This document shows, in pieces, positions 1 through 5,400 of a DNA stretch of 5,843 bases (position 1 is its first letter; each line of letters opens with the position of its first letter). Source of the stretch: QHWK01 sp035315685 (lineage in GTDB: Bacteria; Acidobacteriota; Vicinamibacteria; Vicinamibacterales; CAVVIG01); the NCBI GenBank assembly GCA_035315685.1, contig DATFXR010000665.1, positions 1 to 5,843 of the forward strand. The letters run 5' to 3'. The translations under genes and the position numbers were made by a program. Below the pieces are notes generated by a model, which worked only from the letters and a program-made list of their open reading frames with translations, was not told the origin of the DNA and searched no databases.

Positions 1-1092
1 TCGTCGAAGGCGCAGAACCAGCCGTTCCTGCAGTCGCAGGCGCAAACGACGAGCCTCGGGACGAACATCATCCTCTCGAACGGCCTCCCGGCGCCGCCCG
101 GCGTGCATCCGGAACTACCGCCGATCGGGTCGACGCGCTCGGCCTTTGACGTCAACTTCCGCGACGCACGCGCACACAACTTCAACGCCAACGTGCAGCG
201 GCAGTTCGGCGCGAACTACATGGTGGAAGTCGCCTACTCCGGATCGCGGACGCACAACGCCGCGCTCAAGACCGACCTGAACCAGGCGCCGCCCCTCGTT
301 GGTGTGAACGACCCGAACGTCAACCGCCCGTTCGCGACGCAGGATCCCGGCCTGCGCACCGTCGGGACGCTGTCGAGCACCGGCTACCTCGAGTACAACG
401 GGCTGCTGGTGAAGTTCCAGCGGCGCAGCGTGAACCACTTCTCGTTCCTGAATTCCTACACTTTCGCGCGCGCGACCGATCTCAACTCCGACAACGACGG
501 CACGGTGACGCTGACCAACATCTTCGATCCCGAGTACAACCGCGGCCCGGCCGATTACGACGTGACGCACACCTTCAGCTCGAACTGGATCTACGAGCTG
601 CCGTGGGGGGCGCAGCGCGGCTGGGGCGGCTGGCAGGTGAGCGGCATCCTCTATCTGCGCAGCGGGCTGCCGATCTCTGTCACTCAGTCGCAGTCGATGC
701 TGTCCACCGGCATCACCAACAACCGGCCGAACACGATCTGCGATCCGGTGCTGTCGAATCCGACCATCGGTCAGTGGTTCAACACCTCGTGCTTCCAGCA
801 GACGGGCGACGCGACCGGCACGTTCGGGAACACGGGCCGCAACACGGTCCGCGGTCCCGGCCAGTTCAATATCGATCTGTCGGCGATCAAGAACACGAAT
901 ATCGGCAACCTGCAGACCGAGGTGCGCATCGAGGCGTTCAACATCCTGAACCATCCGCAGTTTGCAAACCCCAACGGACAGCTCGGCAACTCCGCGTTCG
1001 GGACGATCTCGGCGATGCTGGCCAGCCCGTCGTGCGCGCTCTGCGGAACCACGGAACGGCAAGTGCAGCTCGCGTTCAAGGTGAAGTTCTAG
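1..1092 (+). CDS. Oar-like TonB-dependent outer-membrane protein, C-terminal part (5' end outside window)
   Basis: The frame is open from the first base, so the gene begins upstream and 363 C-terminal residues are visible. An internal GTG at 103 is not a real start, because similar sequence continues upstream of it. The text is typical of the Oar-like barrel family (carboxypeptidase-regulatory plus TonB-type barrel): YNGLLVKFQRR near residue 132, FSFLNSYTFARATD near 147, YNRGPADYDVTHTF at 179-192, a GPGQFNIDLS strand near 285, and RIEAFNILNHPQF near 309. The last strand ends VQLAFKVKF, with the terminal Phe that the BAM machinery recognises in outer-membrane proteins. The plug and regulatory domains lie outside the window. 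Known Oar-like proteins are outer-membrane transport or adhesion barrels and are highly paralogous, so the ligand cannot be assigned. Four cysteines are visible: a pair 17 residues apart (247, 264) and a CALC (345-348) close to the C terminus. Membership of the same transcription unit as the downstream dehydrogenase is unproven, since a 114-bp spacer with an inverted repeat separates them. Confidence 0.9.
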   Translation, partial: SSKAQNQPFLQSQAQTTSLGTNIILSNGLPAPPGVHPELPPIGSTRSAFDVNFRDARAHNFNANVQRQFGANYMVEVAYSGSRTHNAALKTDLNQAPPLVGVNDPNVNRPFATQDPGLRTVGTLSSTGYLEYNGLLVKFQRRSVNHFSFLNSYTFARATDLNSDNDGTVTLTNIFDPEYNRGPADYDVTHTFSSNWIYELPWGAQRGWGGWQVSGILYLRSGLPISVTQSQSMLSTGITNNRPNTICDPVLSNPTIGQWFNTSCFQQTGDATGTFGNTGRNTVRGPGQFNIDLSAIKNTNIGNLQTEVRIEAFNILNHPQFANPNGQLGNSAFGTISAMLASPSCALCGTTERQVQLAFKVKF

Positions 1093-1109
1093 CGACACGG
1101 GAATGAACC

Positions 1110-1173
1110 GCCACGAGGGCACCAAGACACGAAGACCTTCAACCTTATCCTCGTGCGCTCGTGTCTCCGTGGC
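1110..1173. repeat. Imperfect inverted repeat between barrel gene and dehydrogenase; possible terminator or dispersed intergenic repeat
   Basis: The arms are 1110-1134 and 1149-1173 around a 14-nt loop. About 17 of 25 positions are Watson-Crick complementary, plus two G-T wobbles. A second register gives a perfect 8-bp core, AGACACGA (1125-1132) against TCGTGTCT (1159-1166), because both arms contain internal CACGA repeats. The vocabulary (CCACGAGGGCACCAAGACAC on one arm, CGTGTCTCCGTGG on the other) is, from memory, that of short dispersed intergenic palindromes found in many GC-rich soil bacteria. No T-tract follows, so it is not a textbook intrinsic terminator, though an RNA hairpin here could still attenuate transcription or protect the 3' end of the barrel mRNA. 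The rest of the 1093-1206 spacer shows nothing I can name. Confidence 0.55.
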
Positions 1174-1206
1174 ACCTCACGACGACGCTGACATGGAACC
1201 GCCATT

Positions 1207-2181
1207 GTGTTCGGCTGGGGGTTGATCGGCGCCGGCGATATCGCGCGGAGGCGGGTTGCCCCCGCGATGCGTGAGTCGCCGGCGTCCGACCTGATCGCCG
1301 TCAGCCGCGCGCGATCGGAGCTCGCGGCATCCTTCGCCGCGGAGTTCGGCGCGCGGCGATGGTACGCGCGCTGGCAGGATCTCGTCACTGACGCCGACCT
1401 CCACGGCGTCTACGTCGCGACCACGGTCGACGTCCACGCCGAACAGGTGATCGCCGCGGCCGAGGCCGGCAAGCATGTGCTCTGCGAAAAGCCGATGGCC
1501 ATGACCGTTGCGGAATGCGACCGCATGATCGCGGCGTGCCGCGCCCACGGGGTTCTGCTCGGCGTCGCCTACTACCGCCGGTTCTATCCTGTCGTCCAGC
1601 GCGTGAAGGCGATCGTCGGCGCCGGCGAGATCGGCACGCCGGTGATCGCGCAGATGAACGCGTTCGAATGGTTCGATCCCCCGGCCGACCATCCGCGCCG
1701 CTGGCTGCTGAACCCGGCGCGCGCCGGCGGCGGACCGATGATGGACTTCGGGTGCCATCGTCTCGAGGTGCTCGTGAACCTGTTCGGCGCCGTTCGCCGC
1801 GCGGAAGGACTCACCGCGAACGTCGTGTTCGATCGCGAGGTCGAGGACACTGCCGCCGTGCTCCTGCAGTTCGACAGCGGCCCCTGCGCGAGCGTGACCG
1901 TGACCCATGCCGTCCGCGATCGCCAGGACACGCTCGACGTGCTCGCGACGAACGGATCGATCCGGTGCCCGAATCTCAACGCCGGCGAGTTGCGGATCAC
2001 CGTCGGTGATCGCGACTACGTCGAGATGCATCCGCCGGCGGCGAACGTCCATTTGCCGCTGATCGAGGACTTCGTCGATGCGGTCGCCGCGGATCGGCGG
2101 CCGGCGGTCGACGGTGAAGTCGGCCGCCAGGTGGCGGCCATCGAGGATGTGATTTATGGCGTCACGGCGACAGTTTCTTGA
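1207..2181 (+). CDS. Gfo/Idh/MocA family NAD(P)-dependent oxidoreductase (sugar dehydrogenase type)
   Basis: This 324-residue protein has the usual length and two-domain layout of the family. The N-terminal Rossmann fold carries the nucleotide loop GLIGAGDIA at residues 5-13. The family signature CEKPMAM follows at 93-99, with the EKP lysine (Lys95) as the expected catalytic or substrate-contacting residue. The C-terminal domain has GGGPMMDFGCH at 174-184, matching the GGG-x3-D-x2-x-H motif, so Asp180 and His184 are probable active-site partners of Lys95. Members oxidise or reduce a hydroxyl on sugars, inositols or glycosides, and the substrate cannot be read here. The GTG start puts the Rossmann strand at residue 4, as in relatives; a weak GGAA (1195-1198) precedes it, and the ATG at 1193 is in another frame. 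There is no signal peptide, so it should be cytoplasmic. Its end overlaps the lactonase gene by 26 bp, implying co-expression. Confidence in the family is high and in the substrate nil. Confidence 0.93.
   Translation: MFGWGLIGAGDIARRRVAPAMRESPASDLIAVSRARSELAASFAAEFGARRWYARWQDLVTDADLHGVYVATTVDVHAEQVIAAAEAGKHVLCEKPMAMTVAECDRMIAACRAHGVLLGVAYYRRFYPVVQRVKAIVGAGEIGTPVIAQMNAFEWFDPPADHPRRWLLNPARAGGGPMMDFGCHRLEVLVNLFGAVRRAEGLTANVVFDREVEDTAAVLLQFDSGPCASVTVTHAVRDRQDTLDVLATNGSIRCPNLNAGELRITVGDRDYVEMHPPAANVHLPLIEDFVDAVAADRRPAVDGEVGRQVAAIEDVIYGVTATVS
2143..2147 (+). promoter_or_regulatory. Ribosome binding site of the lactonase gene, inside the dehydrogenase gene
   Basis: GAGGA lies 8 nt before the ATG at 2156, within the last codons of the dehydrogenase gene. 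It supports that start, which also places the twin-arginine motif at the very N terminus, and it fits translational coupling through the 26-bp gene overlap. Confidence 0.6.
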
Positions 2182-3253
2182 GACGGTCGGCGCCTCCGCC
2201 GCGGCGATCGTAGCGGCCGCCCGCGCGCACGCACAGACCCCGTCGCAGCCGCCTGCAGCGCCGCCGCCGCGCGATTTCGGTCCGTCGGCCCTGCCCGCAC
2301 CGTATCCCGATCCGGACCTCCTCGTCGTCGACCCGGAATTCGGCGCGCTGCGGCTGGGCAACACGCCGATCAAACGATTGTGGACCGGCGCGCTGTGGGC
2401 CGAGGGACCGGCCTGGAGCAGCGAGGGACGCTATCTCGTCTGGAGCGACGTCGCCGGAAACCGGCAGTATCGCTGGATCGAAGACGACGAGCGAGTCGCC
2501 GTGTTTCGATCGCCGTCGAACAACTCGAACGGCAACACGTTCGACTTTCACGGACGCCAGATCTCCTGCGAGCATCTCACCCGCCGCGTCGTCCGCTACG
2601 AGCACGATGGATCGGTGACGACGCTGGCGGAGTCGGTGAACGGCAAGCGGTTGAACTCGCCGAACGACGTCGTGCCGCATCCTGACGGAAGCTACTGGTT
2701 CACCGATCCGCCCTACGGCCGCAGCTTGTACGAGGGACGGCCCGAGCCGCGGGAGTTGCCGACGGCGGTGTATCGCATCGACAAGAGCGGCGCGATCGCG
2801 CAGGTCATCGGCGAAGATCAGGTTCCCGATCCGAACGGCCTCGCGTTTTCACCGGACTACAAAACGCTCTACGTCGTGAGCACCGGGCGAGGCCCCGGCG
2901 ACAGCGGACCCGGCGGCAAGGGCGACGTGTTCGTGCTCGACGTCAACAACGACAAGGCGGCGAACGCCCGGCGCTTCGCCGACTTCATGGTCGACGGCGT
3001 GAAGTGTTCGCCCGACGGCATTCGCTGCGACGTCACCGGTCATGTCTGGTGCTCGAGCAACGCCGGGCGCAGCGCCGGCTACAACGGCGTGACCGTCTGG
3101 ACGCCGCAGGCAAAGCTGATCGGACGGATTCGCCTTCCGGAGGCGTGCGCGAACCTGTGCTTCGGAGGTCCGAAGCGCAACCGACTGTTCATGACCGCGA
3201 GCCAGTCGCTGTATGCCGTCTACGTCAACACGCAGGGCGCGGCGCCCGGATAG
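2156..3253 (+). CDS. SMP-30/gluconolactonase/LRE-like family lactonase, Tat-exported
   Basis: The protein has 365 residues and resembles SMP-30/gluconolactonase six-bladed beta-propellers (COG3386 type), which hydrolyse sugar lactones with one divalent metal. The four expected metal ligands can be placed: Glu83 in WAEGPAW, Asn170 in NSPNDVV, Asn227 in DPNGLAFSPD and Asp287 in CSPDGIRCD. FTDPPYG (182-188) is another family landmark. The N terminus is a twin-arginine signal, SRRQFLE at residues 3-9 followed by an Ala-rich hydrophobic stretch and a probable AHA cleavage site after residue 26. The enzyme should therefore be folded in the cytoplasm and exported. A Pro-rich linker (about 31-52) precedes the propeller. 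It overlaps the dehydrogenase gene by 26 bp. A dehydrogenase making a lactone and a lactonase opening it is a common pairing, but the predicted compartments differ. The true substrate could be an aldonolactone or another lactone. Confidence 0.92.
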   Translation: MASRRQFLETVGASAAAIVAAARAHAQTPSQPPAAPPPRDFGPSALPAPYPDPDLLVVDPEFGALRLGNTPIKRLWTGALWAEGPAWSSEGRYLVWSDVAGNRQYRWIEDDERVAVFRSPSNNSNGNTFDFHGRQISCEHLTRRVVRYEHDGSVTTLAESVNGKRLNSPNDVVPHPDGSYWFTDPPYGRSLYEGRPEPRELPTAVYRIDKSGAIAQVIGEDQVPDPNGLAFSPDYKTLYVVSTGRGPGDSGPGGKGDVFVLDVNNDKAANARRFADFMVDGVKCSPDGIRCDVTGHVWCSSNAGRSAGYNGVTVWTPQAKLIGRIRLPEACANLCFGGPKRNRLFMTASQSLYAVYVNTQGAAPG

Positions 3254-3259
3254 CTGCCG

Positions 3260-3279
3260 GGCCCACAAAGACACGACGA
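3260..3279. repeat. Possible single-arm copy of the intergenic repeat seen at 1110-1134
   Basis: Seven bases after the lactonase stop, the text CCCACAAAGACACGACGA resembles the left arm of the upstream inverted repeat, GGCACCAAGACACGAAGA, with AAGACACGA identical. No matching right arm follows, so this would be a decayed or half copy. The similarity is short and could be chance. The remaining spacer (3280-3463) contains short open frames with no recognisable protein and no convincing -35/-10 pair. Confidence 0.3.
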
Positions 3280-3450
3280 TGTCCACGGTTGCGGCGGCGC
3301 GGACCAGAAGTCGTCGGTCGGAGGCAGACCGAGCGGCAGCAGCGCGACGCTGCACAGATAAAGGCTGCCGGTCGAAATGTACGGTTCGCCAATCCCTGGT
3401 TGGTGGCCGGACAGGCCGATCCGCGGCCATCCGTCTACCGATGATGCCGG

Positions 3451-3458
3451 GCGAAGAA
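3451..3458 (+). promoter_or_regulatory. Weak ribosome binding site supporting the GTG start of the flavin oxidoreductase
   Basis: The purine-rich GCGAAGAA ends 5 nt before the GTG at 3464. The in-frame ATG at 3377 has no such sequence, and the 29 residues it would add (Pro, Gly and Trp-rich) do not resemble the family. The frame is closed upstream by a TAA at 3359-3361. The GTG start is therefore preferred. Confidence 0.4.
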
Positions 3459-3463
3459 TTCTC

Positions 3464-4984
3464 GTGACCTACCCCAGAGTGGCGTCGCTCAAGACCGCCG
3501 CCGCGTTCCGCGCTTATCTCGAGCGATCCGGAATCCCGCTCGACTTCGACGACGCGATCGCCGCGCCGGCGGACTCGCCGCTCGCGCGATCCCTCGACGT
3601 CGACGGCGTCCGCGTTGGCAACCGGTTCTGCGTGCTGCCGATGGAAGGCTGGGACGGCACGCGCGAGGGCGAGCCGAGCGACCTGACGCACCGGCGCTGG
3701 CGCCGGTTCGGGACGAGCGGTGCGAAGCTGATCTGGGGCGGAGAAGCGGTCGCCGTCCGGCACGACGGCCGTGCGAACCCGCACCAGTTGCTGCTGTCGG
3801 CGTCCACCGAACGCGCGATTGCCTCGCTGCGCGAGGAGTTGATCGCATCGCACCGCGAGCGGTTCGGTGCGAACGCGGATCGCGATTTGTGGATTGGACT
3901 GCAGCTGACGCACTCGGGCCGCTACGCGCGTCCAGACGCGTACGATCGGCCGGCGCCGCTCGCCGGCGCGAATCATCCGCTGCTCGATCGCAGGTTTCCG
4001 GCCGGCGTCAGGGTGCTGAGCGACGCGGAGCTCGATCGCCTCGCCGACGACTTCGCCGAGGCGGCGCGCCGCGCCTACGCTTGCGGGTATGCGTTCGTCG
4101 ACGTCAAGGCATGCCACGGCTATCTCGGTCACGAGATGCTCGGCGCGCGCAGCCGTGGCGGCGCGTACGGCGGGTCGCTCGATCATCGGACGCGCTTCAT
4201 GCGTGACGTGATCGAACGCATTCGCGCCCGCGTGCCCGGCCTGCAGATCGTCGTGCGTCTATCGGCTTTTGACACGGTGCCGTACGTAAAGCGGGCCGAC
4301 GGCATCGGCGAGCCCGAAGAGGCCGGAGGGGCAGGAGGGGCAGGAGAGGCGGGACAGGCGGGACGGGCGGGAAAGGCGGGACGGGCTGGAAGGCCAGGAA
4401 CCGACGATCCAGGATTCGGCGTCGTCACCAGCGACGAGCATCTCGACGAGGCGCTCGAGGAGACGCGTGTGGTGCTGCGGATGCTGCAAGCGCTCGAGGT
4501 CCGCTGGATCTGCGTGACCGGCGGCAGCCCGTACTACAATCCGCACGTACAGCGGCCGGCGCTGTTTCCTCCGCTCGACGGCTACGAGCCGCCGGAGGAT
4601 CCGCTGCGGGGCGTTGCTCGGCACGTCCGCGCGACCGCGTTGCTCAAGCGCGCTTTTCCGCAACTGGTCTTCGTTGGATCGGCCTACAGCTACCTGCAGG
4701 AATGGCTGCCCCATGTCGCGCAGCACACGGTTCGCACGGGCATGACCGATCTCGTCGGGCTCGGCCGCATGGTGCTCGCCTACCACGATCTGCCGGCCGA
4801 TCTCCTCGAAGGGCGGCCGCTCCGGCGCGCCGCCTTCTGCCGCACGTTCAGTGACTGCACGACCGGTCCGCGGCTCGGTCTCGTATCGGGCTGCTATCCG
4901 CTCGACCGGTTCTACTCGGATCGGCCAGAAGCCATTCAGGTGAAGACGGTTCGCGCCCACGATATTCAAGGAGCGTCACGATGA
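3464..4984 (+). CDS. NADH:flavin oxidoreductase, Old Yellow Enzyme/2,4-dienoyl-CoA reductase-like family, with Gly-X-Ala repeat insertion
   Basis: From the GTG start the protein has 506 residues. It is an FMN-dependent TIM barrel of the OYE superfamily, which passes hydride from NAD(P)H to enones or related substrates. Landmarks in order: VGNRFCVLPMEGWDG (51-65), where the first FMN-binding loop sits; QLTHSGRY (147-154); KACHGYLGHEML (215-226), the active-site strand; GGAYGGSLDHRTRF (232-245), matching the family YGGSLENRxRF motif; VRLSAFDT (264-271); VFVGSAYSY near 402; and the phosphate-binding GLGRMVL (432-438). Three oddities stand out. A Gly-X-Ala repeat lies at 288-311, between two barrel elements. 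The substrate-anchoring pair reads Lys215-x-x-His218 instead of His-x-x-Asn/His. Three cysteines (459, 465, 477) follow the barrel, recalling an Fe-S segment. No signal peptide is seen, so it is cytoplasmic. Its stop overlaps the cupin ATG by 4 bp. The family is clear, but substrate and direction are unknown. Confidence 0.9.
   Translation: MTYPRVASLKTAAAFRAYLERSGIPLDFDDAIAAPADSPLARSLDVDGVRVGNRFCVLPMEGWDGTREGEPSDLTHRRWRRFGTSGAKLIWGGEAVAVRHDGRANPHQLLLSASTERAIASLREELIASHRERFGANADRDLWIGLQLTHSGRYARPDAYDRPAPLAGANHPLLDRRFPAGVRVLSDAELDRLADDFAEAARRAYACGYAFVDVKACHGYLGHEMLGARSRGGAYGGSLDHRTRFMRDVIERIRARVPGLQIVVRLSAFDTVPYVKRADGIGEPEEAGGAGGAGEAGQAGRAGKAGRAGRPGTDDPGFGVVTSDEHLDEALEETRVVLRMLQALEVRWICVTGGSPYYNPHVQRPALFPPLDGYEPPEDPLRGVARHVRATALLKRAFPQLVFVGSAYSYLQEWLPHVAQHTVRTGMTDLVGLGRMVLAYHDLPADLLEGRPLRRAAFCRTFSDCTTGPRLGLVSGCYPLDRFYSDRPEAIQVKTVRAHDIQGASR
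4325..4396 (+). repeat. Eight-unit 9-bp in-frame minisatellite coding Gly-X-Ala
   Basis: Eight consecutive 9-bp units follow the pattern GGA-NNG-GCN: GGAGGGGCA twice, then GGAGAGGCG, GGACAGGCG, GGACGGGCG, GGAAAGGCG, GGACGGGCT and GGAAGGCCA. A degenerate unit (4316-4324) may precede them. The unit length keeps the frame, and each unit encodes Gly-X-Ala (X is Gly, Glu, Gln, Arg or Lys; the last unit is Gly-Arg-Pro). Variation is concentrated at the middle codon, while first and third positions hold. It lies in what should be a surface loop after the VRLSAFDTVPYV strand of the oxidoreductase. Slippage or insertion of a mobile minisatellite would explain it. Confidence 0.9.
4968..4973 (+). promoter_or_regulatory. 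Strong Shine-Dalgarno of the cupin gene
   Basis: AAGGAG sits 7 nt before the ATG at 4981, inside the last codons of the oxidoreductase gene. It is the best ribosome binding site in the window. It fixes the cupin start and indicates that the cupin can be translated well on its own as well as by coupling. Confidence 0.8.
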
Positions 4985-5400
4985 CACGCGCCCTCATGCT
5001 CACATTCGCGATCGCGCTCGCCGCCGCCGTCTCCGCGCAGACGCCGGCGAAGAAGGGGGGCACCTTCGTCGAGCGCGACGCGGAGAAGGCGAAACCCGAA
5101 CGCGGGCCGCACGACGGTCCGGGCCAGACCATCGGATACGTTTTCTTCGACAAGATGCCGAATCTCCACTTCTCTTTTCGCAAGCGCGTGCTGAAGCCGG
5201 GCGCCGGTATCGGTTACCACGAGCAGCACGAGGACGAGGTGTATTACGTGCTGAGCGGACACGGCGTCATGACGCTGGACGGCAAGCCGACCGACGTCGG
5301 GCCCGGCACCGCGATCCTGACGCGCACCGGCAGCTCGCACGGCATCATGCAGAGCGGCAACGAGGATCTCGTCCTCATCATCACGTTCGAGACCAGATGA
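4981..5400 (+). CDS. Secreted single-domain cupin protein
   Basis: This is a 139-residue protein with a Sec-type signal peptide (hydrophobic 4-17, probable cleavage after AVSA at residue 19), giving a small mature protein of about 120 residues in the periplasm or outside. It has one cupin beta-barrel. Motif 1 reads GIGYHEQHEDEVYYVLSG (76-93), so the likely metal ligands are His80, Gln82 (or His83) and Glu86. Motif 2, PGTAILTRTGSSHGI (108-122), supplies His120. The second His of the textbook HxH is thus a Gln with a neighbouring His, and a metal site remains plausible. Small cupins are structurally uniform but functionally diverse: isomerases, lyases, dioxygenases and sugar binders. KdgF, which acts on unsaturated uronates, is one small cupin that would fit the GH88-like neighbour, but the export signal and ligand set argue against equating them. 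ATGA overlaps couple it to both neighbours. Confidence 0.88.
   Translation: MTRALMLTFAIALAAAVSAQTPAKKGGTFVERDAEKAKPERGPHDGPGQTIGYVFFDKMPNLHFSFRKRVLKPGAGIGYHEQHEDEVYYVLSGHGVMTLDGKPTDVGPGTAILTRTGSSHGIMQSGNEDLVLIITFETR

Noticed and set aside
115..1125. Antisense open frame opposite the outer-membrane barrel
   Set aside because: It is low in motif content and Arg/Val-rich, and the + strand reads as a family-typical Oar-like barrel ending in Phe.
1177..2373. Long antisense open frame (398 codons) opposite the dehydrogenase
   Set aside because: It is Arg/Val/Ala/Asp-rich text expected opposite a GC-rich gene, has no recognisable motif, and the + strand frame has clear Gfo/Idh/MocA signatures throughout.
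3357..3362. GATAAA as a -10 promoter element for the second gene block
   Set aside because: No matching -35 hexamer lies at the right distance, and a lone six-base match is expected by chance.
3377..3463. Upstream ATG as start of the flavin oxidoreductase
   Set aside because: The 29 added residues do not resemble the family and no ribosome binding site precedes that ATG, while the GTG at 3464 begins directly with family-like sequence.
3213..3467. Small + strand frame (84 codons; 62 from the ATG at 3280) in the spacer
   Set aside because: It is Arg/Ala/Ser-rich, has no ribosome binding site or recognisable domain, and overlaps the end of the lactonase gene out of frame. A decayed gene cannot be excluded.
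2849..4186. Long antisense open frame (445 codons) spanning the lactonase tail, spacer and oxidoreductase start
   Set aside because: It crosses two well-supported + strand genes and their spacer with uniform Arg-rich composition and no motif, so it is an antisense shadow rather than a gene.
4325..4396. A true collagen-like domain
   Set aside because: Only eight Gly-X-Ala triplets are present, with proline in just the last unit, inside a cytoplasmic flavoenzyme. This is too short and Pro-poor for a stable collagen triple helix.
4325..4396. CRISPR-like array
   Set aside because: The units are contiguous 9-mers without spacers and lie within a coding frame.
4259..4969. Antisense frame with Ser-Arg-Pro-type repeats
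   Set aside because: The repeats are simply the complement of the Gly-X-Ala minisatellite; the + strand frame carries the conserved flavoenzyme motifs on both sides.
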